Source: Lamellibrachia satsuma
Lineage: Eukaryota > Annelida > Polychaeta > Sabellida > Siboglinidae
Direction: 5' to 3'
DNA length: 64,000 bases
Assembly: GCA_033239005.1 (NCBI GenBank)
Contig: BSQZ01000002.1
Coordinates: forward strand, 4,944,501 to 5,008,500
The notes under the pieces were generated by a model, which ran no database searches, was not told where the DNA came from, and saw nothing but the letters and a program-made list of their open reading frames with translations. Positions 55,401 to 64,000 of the stretch are shown here, piece by piece; the first letter of the stretch is position 1, and each line of letters starts with the position of its first letter. The position numbers were made by a program, and so were the translations under genes.

Positions 55401-58400
55401 TCCTTTTCCAAGATAAATCGTACACCAAAGCCTACCACCAAAGCCATCATCGCAGCCAATCTACCAACACTGTCACATCGTAGGGAAAAGTTATGTAGAA
55501 CACTATTCATAAGTATGCAACAACCTATACATAAATTACACCATCCCCTCTGGGAAACTCCATATACAACTCAAAACACGAGGACTTAACTGTGTGCCGC
55601 AGAACTGCAAGATTTCAGAATTCTTTTATACCATATGCTTTAAGACACTGGCAGTAATCATGAACTCATTTGTAAATTAGTTACTTTTTACATAGTAGCA
55701 GTAGGCCATATAATTTATTTTACTATAGTATTGCCTGTTTTAAGTTATAATTTATGATTATGTCCTTCAAATTTACCTTGTTTATTTACAAACATAACTT
55801 TAAACATGATGTACATGCACCTTTTAATTTTTTTTTATTTTAAGTCATACTTTTGTCTGAATTAATTTGTTATCATGGGTTGTTTTACTGTGCCAGTTGT
55901 ATAATTCAACTGCTATAGTTGCCATTTTAATAAAAATAAAACAAAAATGACTCAAATTGTTGAGAATTTTATTTTTATGATTTTTATCAACACCGGGCTA
56001 TGCTGATTCAGACAGGCCCATTGGTCCCACGTCGTTTACCGTGGCGGTGAGGACTGTTTTACCTCAAAAAGCCGGAACATTGTTCTAACTGTCAGAACTA
56101 GTATAATAACATGATTTACTAATGCTGTCATACAGTTTACTGAAATATTGATGCGGAAACTTGAAATAATTTGACCTAAAGTGAACTGACACAAAACAAA
56201 GTGAGATAACAAAATGGCGGATTAGTAAATAAATAGCCCATATGGCCCAGACAACACGTTTTGTAACGACGATGCTATTTCACTCTATATAGCTAGATCG
56301 CATTCATGGATATTCGAATAAACCAATTATAGAGCTTTCCAAAGGTATAATGTGTTACATATTTAGATACTATGAATGGAAACATAAATTTAGTCTGCAG
56401 AGCATAGTAGCAGAGCAGCCAAACATTGACAGTTTGGCACCAACCACGTGACAAGTTTTGTAAGCTAGATTGTCATTAGCTATCATTGACTATTCTCATG
56501 AATAAATATGAGACAGAACGAAGAGTGATTCAGCTTTCCAATGATACCATTTGTTCCGGTGTGAAGTACTAGTGATGGAAACGAAAATTGTTGCTACAGA
56601 GCGATACCAAAATCAGCCGGAACCCGTTTTGCACTGATCGCGCAGGCCGACTTTGACCCAGTGGTCAGTGGTCACTCCTAGGGTTAAGATATATATGAAC
56701 ATTGCATAAGTCAGCATAACTGGCATTGGCGTAGCATGTATGACAGACGGGTGGCAAAGAGACGCGCTATTTGGGTTATCTTTATTTAAATGTTTCTGGT
56801 AATATAATGATACCTTTGACATGAGTGCTCTCTTGCTATTTTCGAATATCGTGGGAATGCCTTGAATATATAATTATTAGTCTTATAAAGTGCCATATCT
56901 TTAAAAATCTCAAAGCCCTTTATATAATTAAGTTAATAATTAATTCAGCTTTAGTAGGTGAAGTTGTGAAACTACGGTTTTTGTCACACATTTGTTGCCA
57001 GACCCATAATAAATTCCCTCTTTACAAGGCAAAGTCAGTTACCTGTGTTCTGTGTTGCAGCAATGTTTTGACTGCGCTGCTCAGTCTCCCACGTGGGCCA
57101 GTGTGACGTACGGTGTGTTCCTGTGCATCGACTGCTCCGCCATCCACCGGTCCCTTGGTGTCCACCTCACTTTCATTCGTTCCACTCAGCTAGACACGAC
57201 CTGGACATGGCTTCAACTGAGAGCCATGCAAGTGGGAGGCAATGCCGCTGCAGTGAGTACACTACTGAAGCTCATAAAAGGGAATGTACAGGGAATTACA
57301 TTGGTTAAGTGATACAGGGCTAGTTGGGGTGGTTTTGTATAATTAAATTGCACCAATTCTCTGAATTTTTTTCTCAGTTCTTCCCCCTTCTGCTCCCTTG
57401 TCGTGTCACATCACTTAGTTTGTTCTGCCCTCTCGATGAGTCGCTTCCATCTGCCATTCTCTATCACTCTTGGCTGTTCACCCCTGCCCTTTCAAGATCT
57501 GTTTTTACCCCAGTGAACAGTGTTATGCTTCATCATTCATAGTTGAGTCTTTATTGCTGTTGTCTATTTTCCATCAGAAGTGACACAAAATTGGAATTTC
57601 ACCGGCCATAAAACGCAAATGTGCACAGTTGCACACACGTACATATAACAGTAAGAACACGTACACGCACATCCTGCAGCCAGTTTTCTTTGTTGGAACA
57701 GACATCGTTCTTCCACCAGCACGGCTGCGACACGACGGACTCTCAACGCAAGTACAACAGCAATACCGCTCGGTTGTACCGTGAGAAGCTGCATAGTGAA
57801 GCGATGAGGTGTCTCAAGTCACATGGCACAAAGGTGCGTCGACATGACGGGTCCGGGTCAGAAACCCTGTAGGTGAAAAGCCAGGGGTGTATGTGTGTGC
57901 ATGTATATGTATTGTTACCCAATTAATACATTTATTAATATTTTTATTAACTGTTATTGATATATCAGATAATTTTCTGTTTTTCATATGTCACATTTAG
58001 GACCCCTCCTATTTATTAACTTTTTCTTCATGCTACACTAATCTAGAGGGGGGCTTTTTTGTCCCCCACTTCAAACCCACTTTTATTTATTTATTTTTAT
58101 TTTATTTCTCTAAAAATAGTTGGGGGTTTAGATTACATAAGTGGGTAATGTATGGCAATACAAACTCACAATACACATTATAATAACATATACATAAATG
58201 ACAATGATTGAAGATAACATAGAAACGTTGCAATAGTCTATCGTCCAATCACAAAAGTCCATAACACATGAACCACCAAGCAGAATACTGTACCACTGCA
58301 CAGGTGCCAACACTGAGTCATGCATAGGACACAACAGACAAACGAGCACTTTGCTTTATATTATTGATAAGACAAGAAGCATGTTTCCTTCATGTTCCTA

Positions 58401-61400
58401 CAGCTGCACGTGATGCCGGGAGGTGGGGCAGTTCCAACATCACCCGCAGAAGTCAAAGATGTTGACTTCTTCAAAGAGCACGTTGTCGAAACACAAACAA
58501 AGATGGAGCCAGGCATGTCATTGTCTCACACGGCCGTCTCTGAGCCGATGCCAGTGAGGAATGGCAACGGCAATGGATCACAGCCAAATCAAGGTGTGTT
58601 CACGTCTAGAGTGTCTTCTTCAATTTGCATATCCTGTTCAGAACATCGCAGCTCAAATTGCTTTGCAGAACTGGTATCTTTCTCCAGTTGTTCTACCAGC
58701 CACTGTCGTCATTCCAAAGACATCTGTCATGTCCTCCCGTCTTTGTCATGGCTTACCTCTGTTTCTTTTCGCTGCCACTATTCCATCCAGTAATGTCTAG
58801 AGCAGACCTGGAGCGGAAGTACTCGGTACTCTGTCATGTACTTGTGCTCATACTCAGTGTACTCAGATTTTATGAGTACATTGTGAGTACTTTCTCAATA
58901 TATGCTGTGAAAATTAATTTATTTGTAGTTAACAAAATGAAACTTTCCTGAAGTATTTGAATGTTCAACTATTTAAAAAAATACTTTGTTAGTTGTTATT
59001 TCTGATTAATATGACTATGATACCCAGTGTGAGTCCTATGAGTCCCAGTACCTCCCGAGACAGGTACACCCCCTTACCATCCCTACACCCCCATAGTGGC
59101 ATTCTCCCATGACTATGATACCCAAAAAAGGCAACAGGCAGCGTATTTTCCAAGTCAGAAACACCTTGTTAAGCAAACAGTTGTAGGCTACCGGTTCAGG
59201 CCATAATCCTTTTATTTAATTAAGCCATCAGGATATCCGCAAAGGGTCATTCATCAGTTAACCCATCAGATAGCCATGGAATGTCTTTAATGTAGTCAGG
59301 AGACCATTGCTACACATCCCCTTTGTTCCAATTTGGACAAATCTTCTCACCTCTACCCCTTCAAATGATGTACATGTTGGGGGGGGTAATGTTTAGTCAC
59401 TAGTAGACTAACTACAAAGATATTAGTTTAATGGGTATTATTATATCAAAGCGTGTGATTTATTAATTGTTCATTGCAGTTAAAAAAGGACTCCAAGCAA
59501 AAAAACTTATTTTATGGGTCATAGGGAGGGGTTCATAATTGGTAACCATATGTTTGGGAATAGAAATGTCATAAAAAATGTACTCATACTTTTACTTGTA
59601 CTCATGAGAATGTACTTGTACTCGTACTCAGCTTTTAGCAATGTACTCCTACTCAGCTTTTAGCAATGTACTCGTACTCATCCATCACTATTGTACTCTT
59701 GAAAATGTACTTGGCCCCAGGTCTGGTCTATAGTATATGATGTGCTAACTAAAGTAAAGTTTATTCACACTAGGTTGACAGCAACTTTTGACCGTTAAAA
59801 ATCAACAAAATATGTGATGCTCCAACTCAAAACCAGTATCGATACATTTGTAGCTTCATGCGACTAGTTTTAGGTTCACTCATATAAAAATACACTTAAT
59901 TTTTGCAAAAATATAAAGGCAACAAATAGTTATGTAACTTTTGATTATTTTTATAATGTGTTCTGCCAATTGTGTAGAGAAGAATAAACTGAACACAACA
60001 CGGCTAGCATAATTACTTCCAGAGATATGCTTCTTCAGAGATAAAAGCACTGGATTTACTACTTGAAAGAGACTACCCATGAATAAAAGTAATTTAGAAG
60101 TATCTGATTGTCATAAAAGTGAACTTTATGCATAGTAAACATACAAAACTATCAGAATTCAGTGGAAACACGTTTTCTAAATCGTAATCTAAAAAAGATT
60201 GTCTCCCCTTAAAGTCAATAACGAATTAATCAGGTGGTACAAGATTGAAAGGATGTATATGCATGGTACTGTAGATGATGCTGTGATTTGGTTGTTGCAG
60301 ACCTACCCCCAAGCGAGGGGCCGAACGTTGATGCAGCGCTGAGTATATCCCCTACACTGGCTATCCAGATGGCTGAACCACGCAAGGCAACCATCGGAGG
60401 CCGCAAGACTACAACAGCAAAGAAAGGGGTACAATACTCTTCATACTTACTGTGGACTTGTCATTTCATACAACCCGTGTTTGGTACTGATTTTTGGAGG
60501 AATTGGCCATATCTCGTATTTATATTGATTTGTTTCATATTTACAGAAAAATTGCAGATTTCGTGTGAAAAAATAGCATATCTATTTTATGTAGAGTCAT
60601 CCCTGCCTTTTATGGACACAAGCAGAAATATTCCTACACGGCAGGTGTCTCCTCATTGGCATGCCGGAGTTGAGAGGTTCATTCAACGAAGGAGTGATGT
60701 GGCAGAAATATGTCTGGACAAATTCAACTGCTTTATAACATAAATTAATACATGGGTACAGATTTTTAAAGGATTATAAGGATCACATCTAGTAAAACAA
60801 TGTTCTAGTGATTAAGGTTTCTGATTGTTGTGTTTTGATGTAAAATAAAATTAACGTTGTCATGCTTTAGTGAACTGCCATGCCTGGATGGAAACAATTT
60901 CAGGCAGTTAACTAGTTTTATAAATCCTACAAATGACATTTATTAATACAAATAAAAATCAGCACCACCACCACCAGATGTTCAAGACATTATACAACAC
61001 CACCATCATGCAGAATCGCAGAGTGACCTGATATAATCTGTAATGGCCTTCCTTTCCAAAGCAGCCTGTCTGTATGTGTATGATGTATGTTGTGATAAAT
61101 TACCATCATAAAATGAATTAAATGCTTAAAGTGTGCAATTTATTAAAGTACCGTGACGTACACAACAGTGTCTACAGTTTCTTCCTTGCAGAAGTGGATG
61201 ATAAATATTGCAGTTTGTGGGTCATTCTATTTATATTATAAATACCCCAAATTCTGTGAATATATTTTAGATAATACTCTCATTTAAATAACTAAAAAGT
61301 GTCCAGTGCCACAATGGCCTTCGTTCATGACACGTCCTATTGCCAAATTTGTGGGGAAACACCACAGCATTTCCTATTAGTCAGTTTGTAAGAAATTTGC

Positions 61401-62919
61401 CATTATGGGGTCTGGGAACGTTTTTGCAGAGGAATTATCCAATTTAAAGTATAAGGGTTATTGTAGCAATTTACTAGACTGCCTTTTCAATCACAGCAGT
61501 TTATTACATTGCCCAATATAACAGGTGACATGGATGGGGGCTTCTTATTGCCGTTGTTGAGCGCACAGCCTGGTGTGCAGTGAACCATGTCTTTGATATG
61601 GTTACAATTTTGCAACGTGCACTGCCTGCCAACACAATGCTCTCTTTCAAGGGGCTATGTTGAGAATGACATTGATAAATAGTGATGTAAAAAATCTTTT
61701 TGTAATCGACCACTTTAATTTTGAAAATCAGGACCCTTGCACATGATTATACGCTTGTGTGACTTCCCACGTAAATCTCAGCGACACCCATTATTTTTTA
61801 TTTGACGTAGGTGTGTTGCTATAGGTCAATTAACCAATGAAATTTTTTTACAGATTTATGCAACATTTCTACTAAAAAATACGGTTTACAATCAAAGAAT
61901 ACAGTCTGTAATTTTTAACTCAATTAACAGAAGAACAAAGTTTTAGTGAGACAATGTGTGTTTCAGCTGGGGACAAAGAAAGGGTTGGGGGCCCAGAAAG
62001 TGAAGGCCAACTTCAGCGCCATAGAGTCAGCGGCTCACCAGAAGGACAAGGAGGCGGAACAGATGGTGGCCGCCAGTCGCATGGAGAGCAAGGTCGACGA
62101 GAAGAAGATGTACGTAATTTCCATATTATGTCAACATTACTGCATTCGGGCGGGAAATACCGCTTTTTTCCCCTGCTCCCACTTTTCCGCTTTTTTGACA
62201 AAATGTCTTGCTTTTTTTGCTTTCATTATAGTTAATTTTTTACTCTCTCTGGCACAAGAGGCTGTGTGTTTGATAACCTGCTATTCCTATGGTCTCCAGT
62301 GATTTCATATTTTGTCACGTATGTGTTCAACGTAAACGAAACCATAAAAATAAACATGGTGACCCGTAAAATCCGCAGTTGAGTACGCGAAAATGGCAAA
62401 AGTTGAGAGAAGGAGGTTTCCTGCCTTTCCTTGAGCAGTTTTCTGCGAGCAAATGTTGACACTGACTTTCCACCATCCAGGAGACTGTAATTGAACTTTT
62501 GTGAGACAATGGAATTGACCATCGTAATTAACACCTGCATTTGAACCCAGCCCTAGCAACAAGATTGCACAAATTTGCCTAAAAGTTGTTTAAAATGAGC
62601 AGTATTGGTACATTTAATCTTCTCTTTTATAAAACAGTGTGGTTGTACTCAAGCTACCAACTTGCATTGGACTCTTTCTGTGGCATTGTACTTGGTTTTT
62701 TGATGATATAATCACTTTAGTACACTTTGTACGAATAGGTAAACATCGACACTTGTGAATGGCCCGTAATTGTAATATGTGATGCAGGGCGTCCCTGAGG
62801 TTTGCCTATGAGAACCAGATGTCCCTGGATCAGAAGAAAAACGCAGAGAAGATGAAGAAGATGGATCCTAAGAAAGCTGACCAGATGCAAAGGCTGGGCA
62901 TGGGAATGGGCGGTCATCG
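50303..62919 (+). CDS. ArfGAP2/3, N-terminal seven exons; gene continues past the window
   Basis: GTPase-activating protein for Arf1 on COPI vesicles at the Golgi. Exons: 50303-50377, 57061-57252, 57702-57833, 58404-58593, 60301-60428, 61967-62109 and 62788-62919, all with GT/AG borders and matching phase (about 331 residues). Residues 1-25 ([16 protein letters not shown]) are followed by the zinc finger C27-x2-C30-x16-C47-x2-C50 and the catalytic Arg of HRSLG (R55). The GAP fold then continues through [33 protein letters not shown] and [14 protein letters not shown]. The [15 protein letters not shown] stretch after residue about 239 is the ArfGAP2/3 hallmark, followed by a Lys/Glu-rich helical region and RLGMGMGGH. 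ArfGAP2 against ArfGAP3 cannot be decided; it may be the single pre-duplication gene. Confidence 0.94.
50378..53608. other. ArfGAP2/3 intron 1, left part
   Basis: No gene recognised. 50760-50850 shares short blocks with the minus strand at 30500-30560 (gtatcnactacaacatgctgg-like), so it may be another remnant of a dispersed repeat. Short TA runs occur at 51712-51741 and 52438-52457. Confidence 0.45.
53879..55230. mobile_element. hAT-type non-autonomous element, about 1.35 kb
   Basis: Ends TAGTGCCCTGCACG at left and CGTGCAGGGCACTA at right, perfect inverted repeats, with GC-rich subterminal sequence (gggcctg, cgggcct). Flanks gtatgtcc (53871-53878) and ctatgtcc (55231-55238) match in 7 of 8 positions, as expected of an 8-bp hAT target duplication. 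The interior is AT-rich and has no transposase. Confidence 0.8.
55290..55690 (+). pseudogene. LINE C-terminal fragment
   Basis: The plus strand reads [20 protein letters not shown], then (frame change) [16 protein letters not shown] and [10 protein letters not shown]. This is the post-RT region of a CR1/L2-like LINE (Y..QVWH..LT..Q...IE.IQ.RA). It is followed by AT-rich sequence with ttaataaaaataaaac near 55928 that could be its tail. Confidence 0.7.
57061..57252 (+). CDS. ArfGAP2/3 exon 2: zinc finger and arginine finger
   Basis: 192 nt, phase 0. Encodes [33 protein letters not shown] and [18 protein letters not shown]; acceptor ctgtgttgcag, donor gtgagt. Confidence 0.96.
57702..57833 (+). 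CDS. ArfGAP2/3 exon 3: end of GAP domain
   Basis: 132 nt, phase 0. Encodes [20 protein letters not shown] then [20 protein letters not shown] and HGTK; acceptor ttgttggaacag, donor gtgcgt. Confidence 0.95.
58404..58593 (+). CDS. ArfGAP2/3 exon 4: linker
   Basis: 190 nt, ending one base into a codon. Encodes [20 protein letters not shown] then DFFKEHV and a Gly/Asn-rich end ([11 protein letters not shown]); donor gtgtgtt. Confidence 0.92.
58803..59725. mobile_element. hAT-type non-autonomous element, 923 bp
   Basis: Ends CAGACCTGGAGCGGAAGTAC (left) and, read inward from the right, CAGACCTGGGGCCAAGTAC. The 8-bp flanks gtctagag (58795-58802) and gtctatag (59726-59733) match in 7 of 8. Subterminal GTACTCGTACTC-like words are repeated near both ends, typical of hAT. 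No coding capacity. In ArfGAP2/3 intron 4. Confidence 0.85.
60301..60428 (+). CDS. ArfGAP2/3 exon 5
   Basis: 128 nt; two bases complete Asp. Encodes [20 protein letters not shown] then [14 protein letters not shown]; acceptor ggttgttgcag, donor gtacaa. It ends at the KKG of the family's [14 protein letters not shown] block. Confidence 0.92.
60429..61966. other. ArfGAP2/3 intron 5, nothing recognised
   Basis: AT-rich intron; no repeat or gene identified. Confidence 0.5.
61967..62109 (+). CDS. ArfGAP2/3 exon 6
   Basis: 143 nt. Encodes [20 protein letters not shown] then a Lys/Glu/Gln-rich stretch to DEKK, ending two bases into Met; acceptor gtgtttcag, donor gtacgt. Confidence 0.95.
62788..62919 (+). 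CDS. ArfGAP2/3 exon 7
   Basis: 132 nt; the first base completes Met. Encodes [20 protein letters not shown] then a Lys-rich helix to RLGMGMGGH and two bases of Arg; donor gtatgc. The next exon is not in the window. Confidence 0.93.
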
Positions 62920-63446
62920 GTATGCTCTGATTAACATCTGTGTGACATGTTTTACCAGATTACATGTATTGGTCAACATTACCATACCCCAAAAAGGTTT
63001 GAGCACAGTTTCAAAAATTGGATTACTAGTAAATAATCTTCTGCATAAAGTACTTGGTTACTGGTTACTGGTAAAACAGATATAATAATATATTATATTT
63101 GATATAGTGCCAGATCAATTTTTTTACAGTTACATTATACAAGCTAGTTAAAATAAGAATATAAAATATATCTAGTGTAATAAAATATAATAGTCATATA
63201 TTAATTTTATATATATATATATCTAAGTTAATTAAAATGATATGAATTAACATTAGTAAAATACAGATAAGTACAGTAATTAAATATACTAAAATAGTTA
63301 TCATAATTAGAGCTCAACAATATGTAGAAATAAGACTAAATATGTATAACTGAAATAATGTACATGAAGTTATAATTAATAAATAAACATAAGATTAATA
63401 AATTAGTGCAGGAACTACCAAGTTGGACTAGAATGAGAGTCAATAA
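62920..63446. other. ArfGAP2/3 intron 7, AT-rich
   Basis: Very AT-rich intron with short TA runs near 63211-63222; no element recognised. Confidence 0.5.
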
Positions 63447-63760
63447 AAATTGACTTTAGTCGTTAGATCTGGTAAGGATCAAAATAGTGGATATCCAAAA
63501 TGGTAAACACCTGTGTGGGTCAGTGCTGGTCATGGACATGACCTCCATCCTCTCGCCGATCACATGACACAGTTACGAAATTTCACCGAGGAACACAGTC
63601 GTGATTTTTGAGCATTTCGATTTTCACTTAAGTAAATGCTTGAACAAGCGTTAACTAATTTAATAGTTTGTCTGATGATTTCACAACTACATATAAAAGT
63701 TCCAGGTACTAGGAAGGTTTGGTTTCTCGCCAACTTATTTTGAAATGAACTAGCCAAAAA
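63447..63760. repeat. Dispersed repeat, copy 2
   Basis: Counterpart of 11268-11583 in the same orientation. Longest shared words include acctccatcctctcgccgat and taatttaatagtttgtctga. Confidence 0.85.
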
Positions 63761-63796
63761 AAATTTATTTATTAAGCACTTTTAAAATCGAGGTGT

Positions 63797-64000
63797 CTAT
63801 CTATGATGACGAACAAATTGTGAAGCAGTAATTGTAGCATCATCTACGCGTATTACACTGTCGACAATCAGTGCAGCTGCTGTCTTGGGTACCACGGGGA
63901 AATATTCCGTTTTAGTGTCATTCATGCACAGGCAGTTTGATGTCATCCACTGTTTGATGACATCAAGGCCGTCCTCCATACGTCGCACAGTAGCACCCAA
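63797..64000 (-). pseudogene. LINE reverse-transcriptase fragment, cut by window edge
   Basis: The minus strand, open to the window end, reads RRMEDGLDVIKQWMTSNCLC then MNDTKTEYFPV. This is the segment after the catalytic box in L2/CR1-type RTs (I..WM..N.L.LN..KTE). Confidence 0.75.

Larger units (their letters stand above)
53609..56683. mobile_element. piggyBac-type element, 3.1 kb, with nested insertions
   Basis: Exact 15-bp terminal inverted repeats CCCTAGGAGTGACCA, each flanked by TTAA (53605-53608 and 56684-56687). No transposase-like frame is seen. Inside lie a hAT-type element (53879-55230) and a LINE 3' fragment (about 55290-55690). Without these the element is about 1.3 kb, so it is a non-autonomous piggyBac. 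In ArfGAP2/3 intron 1. Confidence 0.85.

Noticed and set aside
56000..56640. A transposase inside the right part of the piggyBac element
   Set aside because: No frame of useful length and no DDD-type motif seen.

Overview
This is a window of an animal nuclear genome, not a bacterial or phage one. Coding sequence is confined to short exons with GT/AG borders and consistent phases. It is separated by kilobases of AT-rich intron full of microsatellites, minisatellites, LINEs, SINE-like pieces and small DNA transposons. The three host genes and the repeat mix (CR1/L2-type LINEs, hAT, piggyBac and Ginger-like elements) suggest an invertebrate bilaterian, probably marine. I cannot name the phylum from the sequence alone.

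Three host genes can be assembled by joining exons with matching splice phase. (1) Plus strand, 5.85-27.4 kb: a synaptotagmin of the 3/6/9/10 group. It has a transmembrane segment, C2A and C2B in five visible exons; the extreme N-terminal exon was not found. (2) Minus strand, 49.1-30.8 kb: a complete seven-exon AMN1-type leucine-rich-repeat gene of 267 codons. (3) Plus strand, 50.3 kb to beyond 62.9 kb: the first seven exons of an ArfGAP2/3 gene, whose C-terminal part lies outside the window. AMN1 and ArfGAP2/3 are head to head, with start codons about 1.2 kb apart, so they probably share a promoter region. These genes serve separate housekeeping or neuronal roles (Ca2+-regulated exocytosis, a cell-cycle-type LRR protein, COPI/Arf1 cycling); nothing suggests a joint pathway.

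Layout: 0-5.8 kb, LINE and hAT relics upstream of the synaptotagmin. 5.8-27.4 kb, the synaptotagmin, with a 49-bp minisatellite, a CR1 LINE nested in another CR1, and an L2-like LINE in its introns. 27.4-30.7 kb, intergenic DNA with a second, unrelated 49-bp tandem repeat. 30.8-49.1 kb, AMN1. Its introns hold an internally deleted LINE with a perfect 15-bp target duplication, a LINE nested in a CR1, a large terminal-inverted-repeat element with a Ginger/KRBA2-like relic that was split by a nearly full-length LINE, and a piggyBac MITE. 50.3-64 kb, ArfGAP2/3, with a piggyBac-type element (itself containing a hAT element and a LINE fragment), a second hAT element, and truncated LINE sequence at the window edge.

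The most unusual material is the layered transposon history: four separate nested insertions whose junctions can be read almost to the base. Others are the palindrome-rich ends of the 6.4-kb inverted-repeat element, and a minisatellite that grew out of a LINE coding segment.
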